The position numbers and the translations under genes are program-made. DNA of 64,000 bases. Source: Chitinophagaceae bacterium (GTDB taxonomy: Bacteria; Bacteroidota; Bacteroidia; Chitinophagales; Chitinophagaceae). How positions within the stretch are numbered: the first letter of the stretch is position 1; every line of letters begins with the position of its first letter. The notes below the pieces were generated by a model. That model was not told the DNA's origin and made no database searches. It saw only the letters and a list, made by a program, of their open reading frames with translations. Where the stretch lies: assembly GCA_016720585.1 (NCBI GenBank), contig JADKKH010000004.1, forward strand, positions 124,001-188,000, in the 5' to 3' direction. Of the stretch, positions 1 through 6,822 are shown one piece after another.

Positions 1-176
1 GACAGCCCTGGTCGCTTAACCTGGTCATGACGATATGCATCGGTAATTATTTATATAAATTTTTTATGGCGCTGGTCCTCACACCGGTCATTTATCTGGT
101 TCATCACCGGATAGAAAAATACCTTGGTCATGATCAGGCGGCCACGATGAAAAAAGCGGCGATGGGGGAAAATTAA
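1..176 (+). CDS. yhhQ: Queuosine precursor transporter, C-terminal end (partial)
   Basis: Only the last 57 codons are in the window; the gene enters from the left edge in the frame starting at base 3. The residues read as one hydrophobic membrane segment with the pattern YKFFMALVLTPVIYLVHH, followed by a charged amphipathic end (RIEKYLG...). This matches the end of the VUT/YhhQ family of inner-membrane proteins that import queuosine precursors for tRNA modification. The stop overlaps the stop of the convergent Nudix gene by four bases. The family is recognised from the tail only, so a different small membrane protein cannot be excluded. Confidence 0.65.
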   Translation, partial: QPWSLNLVMTICIGNYLYKFFMALVLTPVIYLVHHRIEKYLGHDQAATMKKAAMGEN

Positions 177-637
177 TATTTTTCTTTAACCAGGTCTGCC
201 ACTAACCTGTCGATGGGGAGCGTTACACTTTCGGCGGAAAAATTATCCCAGTCAATAAAGCGGAACGTTTCTGTTTCAGATGTCTGCTCATACACTTTCA
301 ATTGCTGCTCATCAAAATCAAAAGGTTTTATTTTTAAGGGTGTATGGATCTTTTCTAATGCGGTAACCCAATAATAGATAGATATTATCTGATGTGCCGG
401 ATTGAAGGCGGATACCTGGAAATAATCGGTAGTATAAATATGATCGTTGACAGTAACTTTCAATCCCATTTCTTCCATAAACTCCCGTTGCAGGCAATCC
501 CGGGTTCCTTCTCCAAATTCCAGTCCGCCCCCGGGGAATTTCGTTATATAACTCCCCCGGATGAGTTCATCACTCACTAGCACCTGTTTCTGATCGTTAA
601 TGAGTATGCCGTAAACTCTGAGATTAAAATATTGCAT
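173..637 (-). CDS. NUDIX hydrolase
   Basis: A 154-residue protein carrying a complete Nudix box: GGGLEFGEG at about residues 36-44, then REFMEEMG at about residues 51-58, with the metal-binding glutamates of the REUxEExGU core present. The family hydrolyses nucleoside diphosphates linked to another moiety, using Mg2+. Substrate cannot be read from the sequence. It is cytosolic, with no signal peptide, and its length is normal for a single-domain Nudix enzyme. It stands convergent to the transporter end, the two stops overlapping by four bases, so no separate terminator fits between them. Confidence 0.9.
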   Translation of the reverse strand: MQYFNLRVYGILINDQKQVLVSDELIRGSYITKFPGGGLEFGEGTRDCLQREFMEEMGLKVTVNDHIYTTDYFQVSAFNPAHQIISIYYWVTALEKIHTPLKIKPFDFDEQQLKVYEQTSETETFRFIDWDNFSAESVTLPIDRLVADLVKEKY

Positions 638-722
638 ATTTTAAAATAATGATTTTAAATGATTGCAACTCATGTTTCTTTAAAAAATCTTAATAAATAA
701 AATGATTATTGAATCTAAGTTC

Positions 723-740
723 CCCCGCCAGCCGGCGGGG
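723..740. repeat. Small GC-rich palindrome
   Basis: CCCCGCC and GGCGGGG form a 7-bp stem around AGCC in the short gap between corA and the Nudix gene. A second G-run follows at 743-748. There is no T-run beyond the stem in the direction of corA transcription, so it looks more like one of the dispersed palindromic repeats of this genome than a classical terminator. Confidence 0.5.
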
Positions 741-752
741 ACAGGGGGCTTT

Positions 753-1691
753 TTAAAATATTTTCTTACGGAAGAAATACCAGCCAATAATGAGGGCTAT
801 GCCCAACGATAAAAAGGCTACTATATAAAAGGCATATTTGGAATGTTCAAAACCGCTGGGCACATTCATGCCAAATAAACTGGCGATCAGCACCGGGAAT
901 GTGAGGACGATCGTGATAACAGCCAGTCTTTTCAACACCTGGTTCTGATTATTGGCAATGATACTGGCAAATGCATCCAGGGTACTGCTCAGGATATTGG
1001 TATAAATATTCGACATCTCCAGGGCCTGGGAATTATCAACAATAAGGTCATTCAGAATTTCTTTCTCATCCTCTGTAAGTCCCAGGAAATTCGTCCTTTC
1101 AATTTTCATCATCAGCATTTCATTGGACCGGAGGGCTGTTACCAGGTAAACCAGGCTTTTTTGAATACGCATCAGTTCGAGCAGGTGCTCATTCCGGCTG
1201 GCAGCGTAGAGTTTTTGTTCGTAAATATTTCTGCGCTGATTGATTTCTTTAAGGTGCTCCATGAAATTCTGAACGATCTTTTCAAAAATTTTCAACACCA
1301 TCATATTCCGGTTATCCGGCTGACGGTTCTGGAAGGTATTCAGGAATTTTTTGATAGCGGCATTCTCAAATGAATTTACGGTGACTACCTGGTTATGCGT
1401 AAGAATGATACAGATCGGAATAGTGATATAATACGCATCGCTTTCATTAAAGGAATTATTCTCTGTGGGCGTTTTGATGACGATCAGCTTCACATTATCC
1501 TCTTCTTCAAAACGGCTTCTTTCATCTATGTCAAGTGAGTCAGTTAAAAAGTCAATGGGAATATCCAACGCAGCCGATAATTCAGAAAACTCTTCCTGTT
1601 TCAGGGGTGGCAATACGTTTACCCAAACCCCATTTTCAGGTTTGTCTACTTCTACTGTTTTCTGGTTGATATTTTTGAAATATTGAATCAT
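753..1691 (-). CDS. corA: CorA family magnesium/divalent cation transporter
   Basis: A CorA-type channel: a long soluble N-terminal region with acidic and coiled-coil stretches, then two C-terminal membrane helices separated by the hallmark GMN tripeptide (context SLFGMNVPSG). The protein ends in a short basic tail (WYFFRKKIF). The GMN loop is the selectivity filter, and the family works as a homopentamer in the inner membrane, passing Mg2+ (some members Co2+, Ni2+ or Zn2+). I start at the methionine of MIQYFKNI, nine codons inside the longest frame, because homologues usually begin there. About 313 residues, normal for the family. Confidence 0.93.
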   Translation of the reverse strand: MIQYFKNINQKTVEVDKPENGVWVNVLPPLKQEEFSELSAALDIPIDFLTDSLDIDERSRFEEEDNVKLIVIKTPTENNSFNESDAYYITIPICIILTHNQVVTVNSFENAAIKKFLNTFQNRQPDNRNMMVLKIFEKIVQNFMEHLKEINQRRNIYEQKLYAASRNEHLLELMRIQKSLVYLVTALRSNEMLMMKIERTNFLGLTEDEKEILNDLIVDNSQALEMSNIYTNILSSTLDAFASIIANNQNQVLKRLAVITIVLTFPVLIASLFGMNVPSGFEHSKYAFYIVAFLSLGIALIIGWYFFRKKIF

Positions 1692-1765
1692 AAACCGCGG
1701 CAAAGGTAAGCCGGACATTTCAGATTCTGTTAGTCAATCTTTCTGGAGTTACGGATCTTTTTTTT

Positions 1766-1845
1766 ACCACAGATTGTAGTGATTAATTCACATATTACAC
1801 GGTGAAATCTGTGAATATTTAATCTGTGATATCAGTGGATAATCT
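1766..1845. repeat. Intergenic repeat with CACAGATT / AATCTGTG arms
   Basis: CACAGATT at 1768-1775 is mirrored by AATCTGTG at 1806-1813, and AATCTGTG occurs again at 1821-1828. The unit resembles dispersed intergenic repeats common in Bacteroidota. Its right end runs into the 3' end of the DinB-like gene, so the last residues of that protein (STDITD) are encoded by the repeat. No open frame or promoter of its own is seen. Confidence 0.5.
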
Positions 1846-2373
1846 TTCCCGGATTATGTGAAGATGATGTTCGGTGTGGTAGATGGTAAAAAAACCAAGT
1901 TCCCGCAGGGTAATTTTTCCCAGCAGGGGATGCGGGGCGAGGTATCGGTCTAATTGCGGGTCCTCCCAATTTTTTTGAATGGTAGAAATCAATTTTTCCA
2001 TGGCCTTGCTGAAACCGTTCAATATTTTTTCTGTTCCTTCATTTTCTGAAACGGGTTTAGCTACAAATCTTCCGCTGGCACGTCCGCCTTGCTCCAGCTT
2101 ATGTGTATACCTGGCCACCAGTTCATCATAGGTACGGGAGGGGCGATTGGGTTTGCCTGTATAAATTCGAATCAAAAATTTGGGAAGGCGATAAGCCAGC
2201 CGGGTCATATTTGCAGAGGTGATGAGGTGGGTAATATTTTGTGCAACAGACCATTTTTCTGTTGGCTGCCGGAAAAATATTTCCGAAGGGATACCGGAAC
2301 AAAGCGTGGATAATTCGCGGGAGATTTTTTCTGTTTGCTGCAGTATGTCTTTTTTGGATGAAATGCCGGTCAT
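1819..2373 (-). CDS. DinB family protein
   Basis: A 184-residue four-helix-bundle protein of the DinB superfamily. The pattern KWSVAQNITHLI at about residues 40-51 and YHTEHHLHIIRERL near the end supply the widely spaced histidines that bind a divalent metal in this fold. Members include thiol S-transferases and damage-inducible proteins, but most, including this one, have no assigned reaction. It lies 6 bp after dapF on the same strand and is probably co-transcribed with it. Its extreme C-terminus is formed by an intergenic repeat, so the last five or six residues may be a recent addition. Confidence 0.85.
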   Translation of the reverse strand: MTGISSKKDILQQTEKISRELSTLCSGIPSEIFFRQPTEKWSVAQNITHLITSANMTRLAYRLPKFLIRIYTGKPNRPSRTYDELVARYTHKLEQGGRASGRFVAKPVSENEGTEKILNGFSKAMEKLISTIQKNWEDPQLDRYLAPHPLLGKITLRELGFFTIYHTEHHLHIIRERLSTDITD

Positions 2374-2379
2374 GGTATC

Positions 2380-3165
2380 TTATTTTATGTCAACGGTACC
2401 TTCGTATACTTTCTCAGCGGGACCACATAGCCAGATATCTTCGTAATGGTTATCATCAAGCCGGTCAAATTCTACGGTGAGGATACCGCCCAATGTTTTT
2501 ACTTCCACTTCATTAAATCCATTTTCATTGTGGTAGCAAACCAGCGCTGCGGCTGTTACACCCGTGCCACAGGATAAAGTTTCATCTTCCACGCCTCTTT
2601 CAAAGGTTCGCACAAATATATTATCCGGTTCCTCCAGTTGTTCTACAAAGTTTACATTGATACCTTCATCATCAAATTCTTTGCTGTGACGTATTTCATA
2701 ACCTTTTTTAAATACATCCAGTTCCGTAAGATTGGTCACCATCTTGATATAATGCGGGGAGCCGGTATCCACGATACTATCGCCATGAAATTTGCTGATA
2801 CTTTTAACATCTTTCATTTTCAACGACACGATACCCTCTGTATCTATTTCCGCTTCATGCACACCGTCAGCGGCAAGAAAATGGTATGATTCACGATGGA
2901 TACCGAGTTGATAGGCAAATTTTGCCATGCAGCGGCCACCATTGCCACACATGCTTCCCGGATGGCCATCGGCGTTATAGTATTTCATTTCAAAATCGAA
3001 TCCGGTTCTATCCTGCAATAGCATCAATCCATCTGCCCCGATTCCAAATTTCCGATCACAGAGTTGATGAATCTGGGCGGTGGTTAGCGTTATATCGTTT
3101 TTACGATTATCTGCCAGGATAAAATCATTCCCGGTGCCCTGGTATTTAAAAAAATGAAGTTTCAT
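2380..3165 (-). CDS. dapF: Diaminopimelate epimerase
   Basis: DapF interconverts LL- and meso-diaminopimelate, the late step that feeds lysine and peptidoglycan synthesis. The 261-residue protein begins with KYQGTGNDF, and both catalytic cysteines are present: Cys73 in MCGNGGR and Cys199 in TLSCGTGVTA. These are the thiolate/thiol pair of the cofactor-independent two-base mechanism. GADG near residue 43 is also typical. It is cytosolic, homodimeric in the family, and of normal length. It is upstream of the DinB-like gene on the minus strand with a 6-bp gap. Confidence 0.97.
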   Translation of the reverse strand: MKLHFFKYQGTGNDFILADNRKNDITLTTAQIHQLCDRKFGIGADGLMLLQDRTGFDFEMKYYNADGHPGSMCGNGGRCMAKFAYQLGIHRESYHFLAADGVHEAEIDTEGIVSLKMKDVKSISKFHGDSIVDTGSPHYIKMVTNLTELDVFKKGYEIRHSKEFDDEGINVNFVEQLEEPDNIFVRTFERGVEDETLSCGTGVTAAALVCYHNENGFNEVEVKTLGGILTVEFDRLDDNHYEDIWLCGPAEKVYEGTVDIK

Positions 3166-3183
3166 TTGGTAAGTGGGGTTTTG

Positions 3184-3557
3184 CTAGTGGGTAGTAGGGG
3201 GCTGATTTAGATTACTGATCATTTTACTAAGCATCCTGAAAGTAGATTCCAGGTATTGCTCCAGTTCTTTCATATGCCCATTTTTATAATATTTTAGAAT
3301 AATAGCTATTTCAAATTGTGTATCCATTTCGACCAATGAACTTCTGGATATTTCATAAAATCGTTTTTTCTCTTTTTTGAGATACGGGAAGCTCCTTCGG
3401 CTATATTACTGCAAACTGAAATCGCTGCACGGCGTATTTGAGATACCAATACATACAGTTCTTCTTTCGGGAAGCCCTTAGTTGCACTATAAACTTCCTC
3501 TAAAAGATTCAGAGATATTTTATAAACTTCCAGATTTTTGTGTGACAAATTCAGCAT
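3184..3557 (-). pseudogene. Four helix bundle protein (23S rRNA IVP family), -1 frameshift
   Basis: The first 65 codons (from 3557) read as the start of the 23S rRNA intervening-sequence/four-helix-bundle family (KNLEVYKIS..., then CSNIAEGASR). The reading frame then leaves the family and stops at about 3306. In the -1 frame from base 3363 the expected second half appears (RFYEISRSSLVEMDTQ), continuing to a TAG at 3184-3186. Joined, the product would be 124 residues, the normal family length. The switch lies on six adenines read as A-AAA-AAC in the zero frame. That means a one-base loss in a homopolymer, a sequencing error, or programmed -1 slippage. Function of the family is unknown. Confidence 0.75.
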
Positions 3558-3643
3558 ATAATTTTATTAAAGTATTTCCTCCCTTACATCCTGCGAATAG
3601 ATCCCCGTTTGTCTTTATCCCACTTGCCACTCGCCATATCCCA

Positions 3644-4531
3644 TTATCCAATCTGGTCTGAGAATATTTGAAGAAATTTCTGAATAAGGTTTTCTACCGT
3701 AGCCATTCCGTCTTTGGAAAATTCTTTTTTCACCCGGTTCGCTACTATCGCATTCACGGCAAGACAATTATGTCCCAGTAATTTACCCAAACCATAAATG
3801 GCAGAAGTTTCCATTTCAAAATTGGTGATACGGTGATTGCCAAAGCGAAAATCTGTCAGCCGGTTTACAAATTCCGGGTTTCTGATCCCTAATCTAAGGA
3901 TTCTTCCCTGGGGTCCATAAAAACCGGGACAGGTTACGGTGATGCCCTGGTGAAAATCTTTTACAAAATTCTTTATTAAGGAAGCAGCCCCACTGCTGAT
4001 ATAAGGGTTTCCTATCTGGCCATGAATCTGTGTATGCGTAACAAACGAATGCAACAGTTGCAGTTCTTCATCATTTTGTTCATGCCGGTAAAAATTCAGC
4101 AGGTTATCAACCCCCAGTCCATGTGTAGAGGCCACAAAACTATCCACAGGGATATCGCTTTGTAAAGACCCGGAGGTACCGATACGGATAATATTCAGCG
4201 ATTTCAATTCCTTTTTGATCTCCCGGGTGGTAAAATCAATATTTACCAGGGCATCCAGCTCATTGAGGACGATATCAATATTATCCGGGCCGATACCGGA
4301 CGATAATACAGTCAGTCTTTTTTTACCCACATAGCCTGTATGCGAAATAAATTCCCGGTGTTGTCTTTTTACTTCAACAGAGTCGAAATGTTTACTGACT
4401 TCTTTAACCCGGTCAGGGTCGCCAACGGTGATCACCGTACCGGCCAGTTCCTCGGGTCGGAGGTCAAGGTGATAAATAGCTCCCCGGTTATTAATGATCA
4501 ACTCTGATTCCGCAATACGGCTCATACACAA
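3644..4531 (-). CDS. Nucleoside phosphorylase (uridine phosphorylase-like)
   Basis: A PNP/UDP-family enzyme of about 293 residues that splits a nucleoside with phosphate into the base and (deoxy)ribose 1-phosphate. The phosphate-binding GDPDR motif is at about residues 37-41, IRIGTSGS follows near residue 113, and the nucleoside/ribose site NFEMETSAIYGL is at about residues 237-248. The ME pair is the family's ribose-contact motif. It is cytosolic. The start may be the third codon (MSRIAE). Uridine or purine preference cannot be decided here. Confidence 0.88.
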   Translation of the reverse strand: MCMSRIAESELIINNRGAIYHLDLRPEELAGTVITVGDPDRVKEVSKHFDSVEVKRQHREFISHTGYVGKKRLTVLSSGIGPDNIDIVLNELDALVNIDFTTREIKKELKSLNIIRIGTSGSLQSDIPVDSFVASTHGLGVDNLLNFYRHEQNDEELQLLHSFVTHTQIHGQIGNPYISSGAASLIKNFVKDFHQGITVTCPGFYGPQGRILRLGIRNPEFVNRLTDFRFGNHRITNFEMETSAIYGLGKLLGHNCLAVNAIVANRVKKEFSKDGMATVENLIQKFLQIFSDQIG

Positions 4532-4602
4532 GGTTTGAGGTGATGAAAGGGTTCAATTCTCAAAAATATCCTATTTTCGCTGCGATACAAAACGGTTCTG
4601 TA

Positions 4603-4675
4603 TCCGCCTGTTGGCAGATAGGCGAATGAATAATAAAAGGTACTTTGTCCGCCTTTCGGCGGATAGGCGAATAAA
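4603..4675. repeat. Two copies of a TCCGCC...GGCGGATAGGCGAAT palindromic repeat
   Basis: Two direct copies begin at 4603 and 4648. Each has a short inverted pair (TCCGCC and GGCGGA, the first copy with one mismatch) and the same downstream tail ATAGGCGAAT. Related palindromes occur at 4886-4906 and 4915-4929 inside the tRNA-Cys relic. No coding potential is convincing; an open frame here exists only because the repeats lack stops. Confidence 0.65.
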
Positions 4676-4708
4676 AAAAAAGGGGGGGGGGGGGGGGTTG
4701 GCGGGGGG
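4672..4708. repeat. Homopolymer block: A-run, 16-G run, second G/C run
   Basis: A run of adenines (from 4673) is followed directly by 16 guanines at 4682-4697, then TTGGC, a seven-G run and CCCC. Such a tract is very rare by chance in this AT-rich genome. It lies in non-coding DNA about 50 bp upstream of tRNA-Cys. It could be a slippage-prone tract or an assembly or sequencing artefact. Confidence 0.7.
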
Positions 4709-4745
4709 GCCCCTTTTAAAAAATTCTCTTTCCAAAAAAATAAAA

Positions 4746-4816
4746 GGTCCTGTGGCCGAGTGGCTAGGCTCAGCTCTGCAAAAGCTGCTACAGCGGTTCG
4801 AATCCGCTCGGGACCT
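4746..4816 (+). tRNA. tRNA-Cys (GCA)
   Basis: A complete 71-nt cloverleaf. Acceptor stem GGTCCTG pairs with CGGGACC (one G-T wobble), and the discriminator base is T, as expected for cysteine. The anticodon stem CAGCT/AGCTG holds the loop CTGCAAA with anticodon GCA. The T arm AGCGG-TTCGAAT-CCGCT is intact. CCA is not encoded. A strong terminator with a TTCG tetraloop follows six bases later. No clear TTG/TAnnTTTG promoter is seen just upstream, where the G-tract lies. Confidence 0.95.
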
Positions 4817-4821
4817 CATCT

Positions 4822-4848
4822 AAGAGAGAATTCGTTCTCTCTTTTTTT
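4822..4848 (+). terminator. Intrinsic terminator of tRNA-Cys
   Basis: AAGAGAGAA and TTCTCTCTT make a perfect 9-bp stem closed by a TTCG tetraloop, followed by a run of T. This is a textbook Rho-independent terminator directly downstream of tRNA-Cys. Confidence 0.85.
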
Positions 4849-4876
4849 ATTTCCAGAATATAGTTTGAAATGTTAT

Positions 4877-4946
4877 GGTCCTGTGTCCGCCGGTTGGCGG
4901 ATAGGCTCAGCTCTTCCGCCGCGGCGGATCGAATCCGTTTGGCACT
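4877..4946 (+). pseudogene. Degenerate tRNA-Cys copy invaded by palindromes
   Basis: The first nine bases equal those of the tRNA-Cys at 4746. The block AGGCTCAGCTCT (end of D arm, start of anticodon arm) and the T-loop block ATCGAATCCG are also kept. The D arm is replaced by TCCGCC-GGTT-GGCGGA (4886-4899), and the anticodon arm, including GCA, by TCCGCC-GCGGCGGAT (4915-4929). The acceptor 3' half is decayed (TTTGGCAC). It cannot act as a cysteine tRNA. The alternating identity and palindrome pattern shows a duplicated tRNA gene altered by the local repeat family. Confidence 0.75.
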
Positions 4947-5323
4947 TCTGGGGAAAGGGCTTAGAAATTTTTCTAATTATTTTCACTGTTTTTTGAAATC
5001 CTTACTCAGCATGGGTTTGCTATTTTATAATTTTAAAGCTTTGAGAAATAGGAGGGAAAGACTGTTTTTTTTGTAGCGGATTCTTTTGGCAACGGGGATT
5101 GATACAAAACCGGGGTTGGTAATTGTCAAGTTACTCAATGAGATTTTTTAAAGCAGAGCTGAAAGCAATCGTTAGAAAAGGTTTTTTTGGAAAAACGAAA
5201 GCAAACCTTAATAGCTCTTAATTTTCGATTATATATTTTTTTGATAGGCCGTGGAATATAAGTTACAGTTAATTTGATACGAAAAAAAAGGAATCTTGTG
5301 GGGATGAAAGGGTCTTATGCTCA
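4947..5323. other. Non-coding gap
   Basis: This AT-rich 377-bp stretch lies between the tRNA relic and the 3' end of the LacI-type gene. I see no credible gene, tRNA or strong hairpin in it. It contains many T- and A-runs and scattered stop codons in all frames. Confidence 0.6.
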
Positions 5324-6363
5324 TTAATTCTTGTTATTTATATTCTTTACAGAATCCCTGATAATTAACTTTGATTTAAGCACTACATTTTTGGGTTTTG
5401 ATTTATGATTTTTATCCATTTGTTCCAGTAGTATTCTTAGAGAAAGATCACCCAAATTCTCATTCATATGTGAAACAGTTGATAAGGGCGTAAATAATAA
5501 ATCACAATACTCCTGCTCATCAAAGGAAACTATTGATAAATCGTTGGGTATTTGTATCTTTTCTTCTTTTAATGCTTTTAAAACGCCTAATGTAATTTGG
5601 TTTCCCAGGGAAAAGATGGCAGTAATTTTTGTTTTTGCAAGATGTGTAATCAGTTTTTTTGCACAGGTATAGCCATTGTTAAAACCAAAATCATTACCCA
5701 TTATTAGTTTCGGGTCGAATGCTATTTTATTTTTTTTCAAAGCCTTTTTATAACCGTCAATACGCTGGCTGTTGGTAGAAGTGCCAGCAATACCCTGAAT
5801 GCAGGCAATTCTTTTATGCCCGTTATTTATTAAATATTGGGTGGCTTCTAACGATCCCTCAAAGTCATTGGAGGAAATGTAAGGCAAATTGACTCCTTCA
5901 AAGAAACGGTCAATTAAAACCAAAGGAGTTCCTTTATTAGAAGCTTTTACCAGATGTTCGGATTCCAGTCCGATAGGAGCAATGATGATTCCGTCCACCA
6001 TCCAGTTCTGGAGTAAAGCAATTGATTTTTTTCAACTTTAATATCATCATTGCTATTACACAAAAAAATATTATAATGATGTTTCCTGGCTTCTTTTTCA
6101 ATACCCAGTGCCAGTTGGGCAAACCATGTATTAGTTATATCGGGTACTATAAGCCCAATGGTTGACGACTTTTTTAAACGAAGTCCCTTGGCAAAATTGT
6201 TGGGGCTGTAATTTAATTTTTCTGCAGTTTTTGTGATTAAACCGATTGTTTTTTCACTTATTCTGTATTGTGTACCCAGACCATTTAGTACCCTCGAAAT
6301 GGTTGTTACAGAAATGTTGAGTTTTTTTGCTAAATAGTTTAATGTGATCTTTTTTTCTTGCAT
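5324..6363 (-). pseudogene. LacI family transcriptional regulator, -1 frameshift
   Basis: Codons 1-113 (from 6363) give the LacI helix-turn-helix (TLNYLAKKLNISVTTISRVLNG) and the start of the sugar-binding domain (IGLIVPDITNTWFAQLALGIE). The zero frame then degenerates. From base 6025 the -1 frame supplies the missing part (SIALLQNWMVDGIIIAPIG) and continues through LVLIDRF, NGHKRIACIQG and the dimer end to a stop at 5324. Joined, it is 346 residues, normal for LacI. The switch is on seven adenines read as A-AAA-AAT. The gene is divergent from the PUL and is its probable regulator. If the shift is real and unprogrammed, only a DNA-binding fragment is made. Confidence 0.85.
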
Positions 6364-6716
6364 GTAGGTAATCAGTTATTAATCTTTTGTGCAATCTAAA
6401 CATGAATGGACAAATCTACCAATATTTTAATCGTTATTGTTTGAATGAAATATTTGCAGGTTGTGTTTCTCTTTTTCACAGGCATAAAAAATAGCAGGGT
6501 TCGGATTTTTTTAATTAAAAATGGGTAAAAGAGGGCGCTTAGCGAGGCTTGAATAATTTACCGTTTGTGCTATATCAATTAAGAAAATAATTTGAGCCTA
6601 CTGTTTTAAGATAGGCATGCTTAAGAGATTTTGGATACAATTTCTTGATAATGAATATAATATACTTTTATTTTTAGGCCCTTATTCTTATTATCAAAAG
6701 AAAAGTTAATTTTTTT

Positions 6717-6745
6717 TTGCAATTTTCATGCAATGTCCTAATTTG
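6717..6745 (+). promoter_or_regulatory. Probable susC promoter
   Basis: TTG at 6717-6719 is followed after exactly 19 bases by TAATTTG at 6739-6745, close to the Bacteroidota -33/-7 consensus TTG-N19-TAnnTTTG but one base short in the -7 box. The transcript would start about 6750, on top of the first LacI-type operator, which suits repression by a LacI protein. Confidence 0.5.
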
Positions 6746-6747
6746 CG

Positions 6748-6783
6748 CAAACGATTGTTCAATTTGGACAAACGATTGTTCAA
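6748..6783 (+). promoter_or_regulatory. Tandem LacI-type operators
   Basis: The 15-mer CAAACGATTGTTCAA occurs at 6748-6762 and again at 6769-6783, a centre-to-centre distance of 21 bp (two helical turns). Its core CAAACGATTG is a near-perfect palindrome (CAAWCGWTTG) with the central CpG typical of LacI-family operators. The sites lie immediately downstream of the -7 box of susC and upstream of its start codon, where bound repressor would block transcription. Confidence 0.65.
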
Positions 6784-6822
6784 GGTTATCTGATTTAATT
6801 ATTCCAAAATTAAAAAAAGCGT

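Larger units (their letters stand above)
6364..6822. other. Divergent control region of the PUL
   Basis: A 459-bp AT-rich gap between the LacI-type gene and susC. Its susC-proximal part holds a probable promoter and two LacI-type operators, listed separately. A weaker CG-centred site (TTAATCGTTATT, about 6428-6439) lies near the regulator's start and might serve autoregulation. The middle holds no gene that I can support. Confidence 0.6.

Noticed and set aside
4603..4929. Possible CRISPR array
   Set aside because: The repeats are short palindromes at irregular spacing with no spacers of constant length and no cas genes nearby.
4611..4996. Open frames across the tRNA-Cys region
   Set aside because: They translate repeats, the G-tract and the tRNA itself; none has a protein-like pattern.
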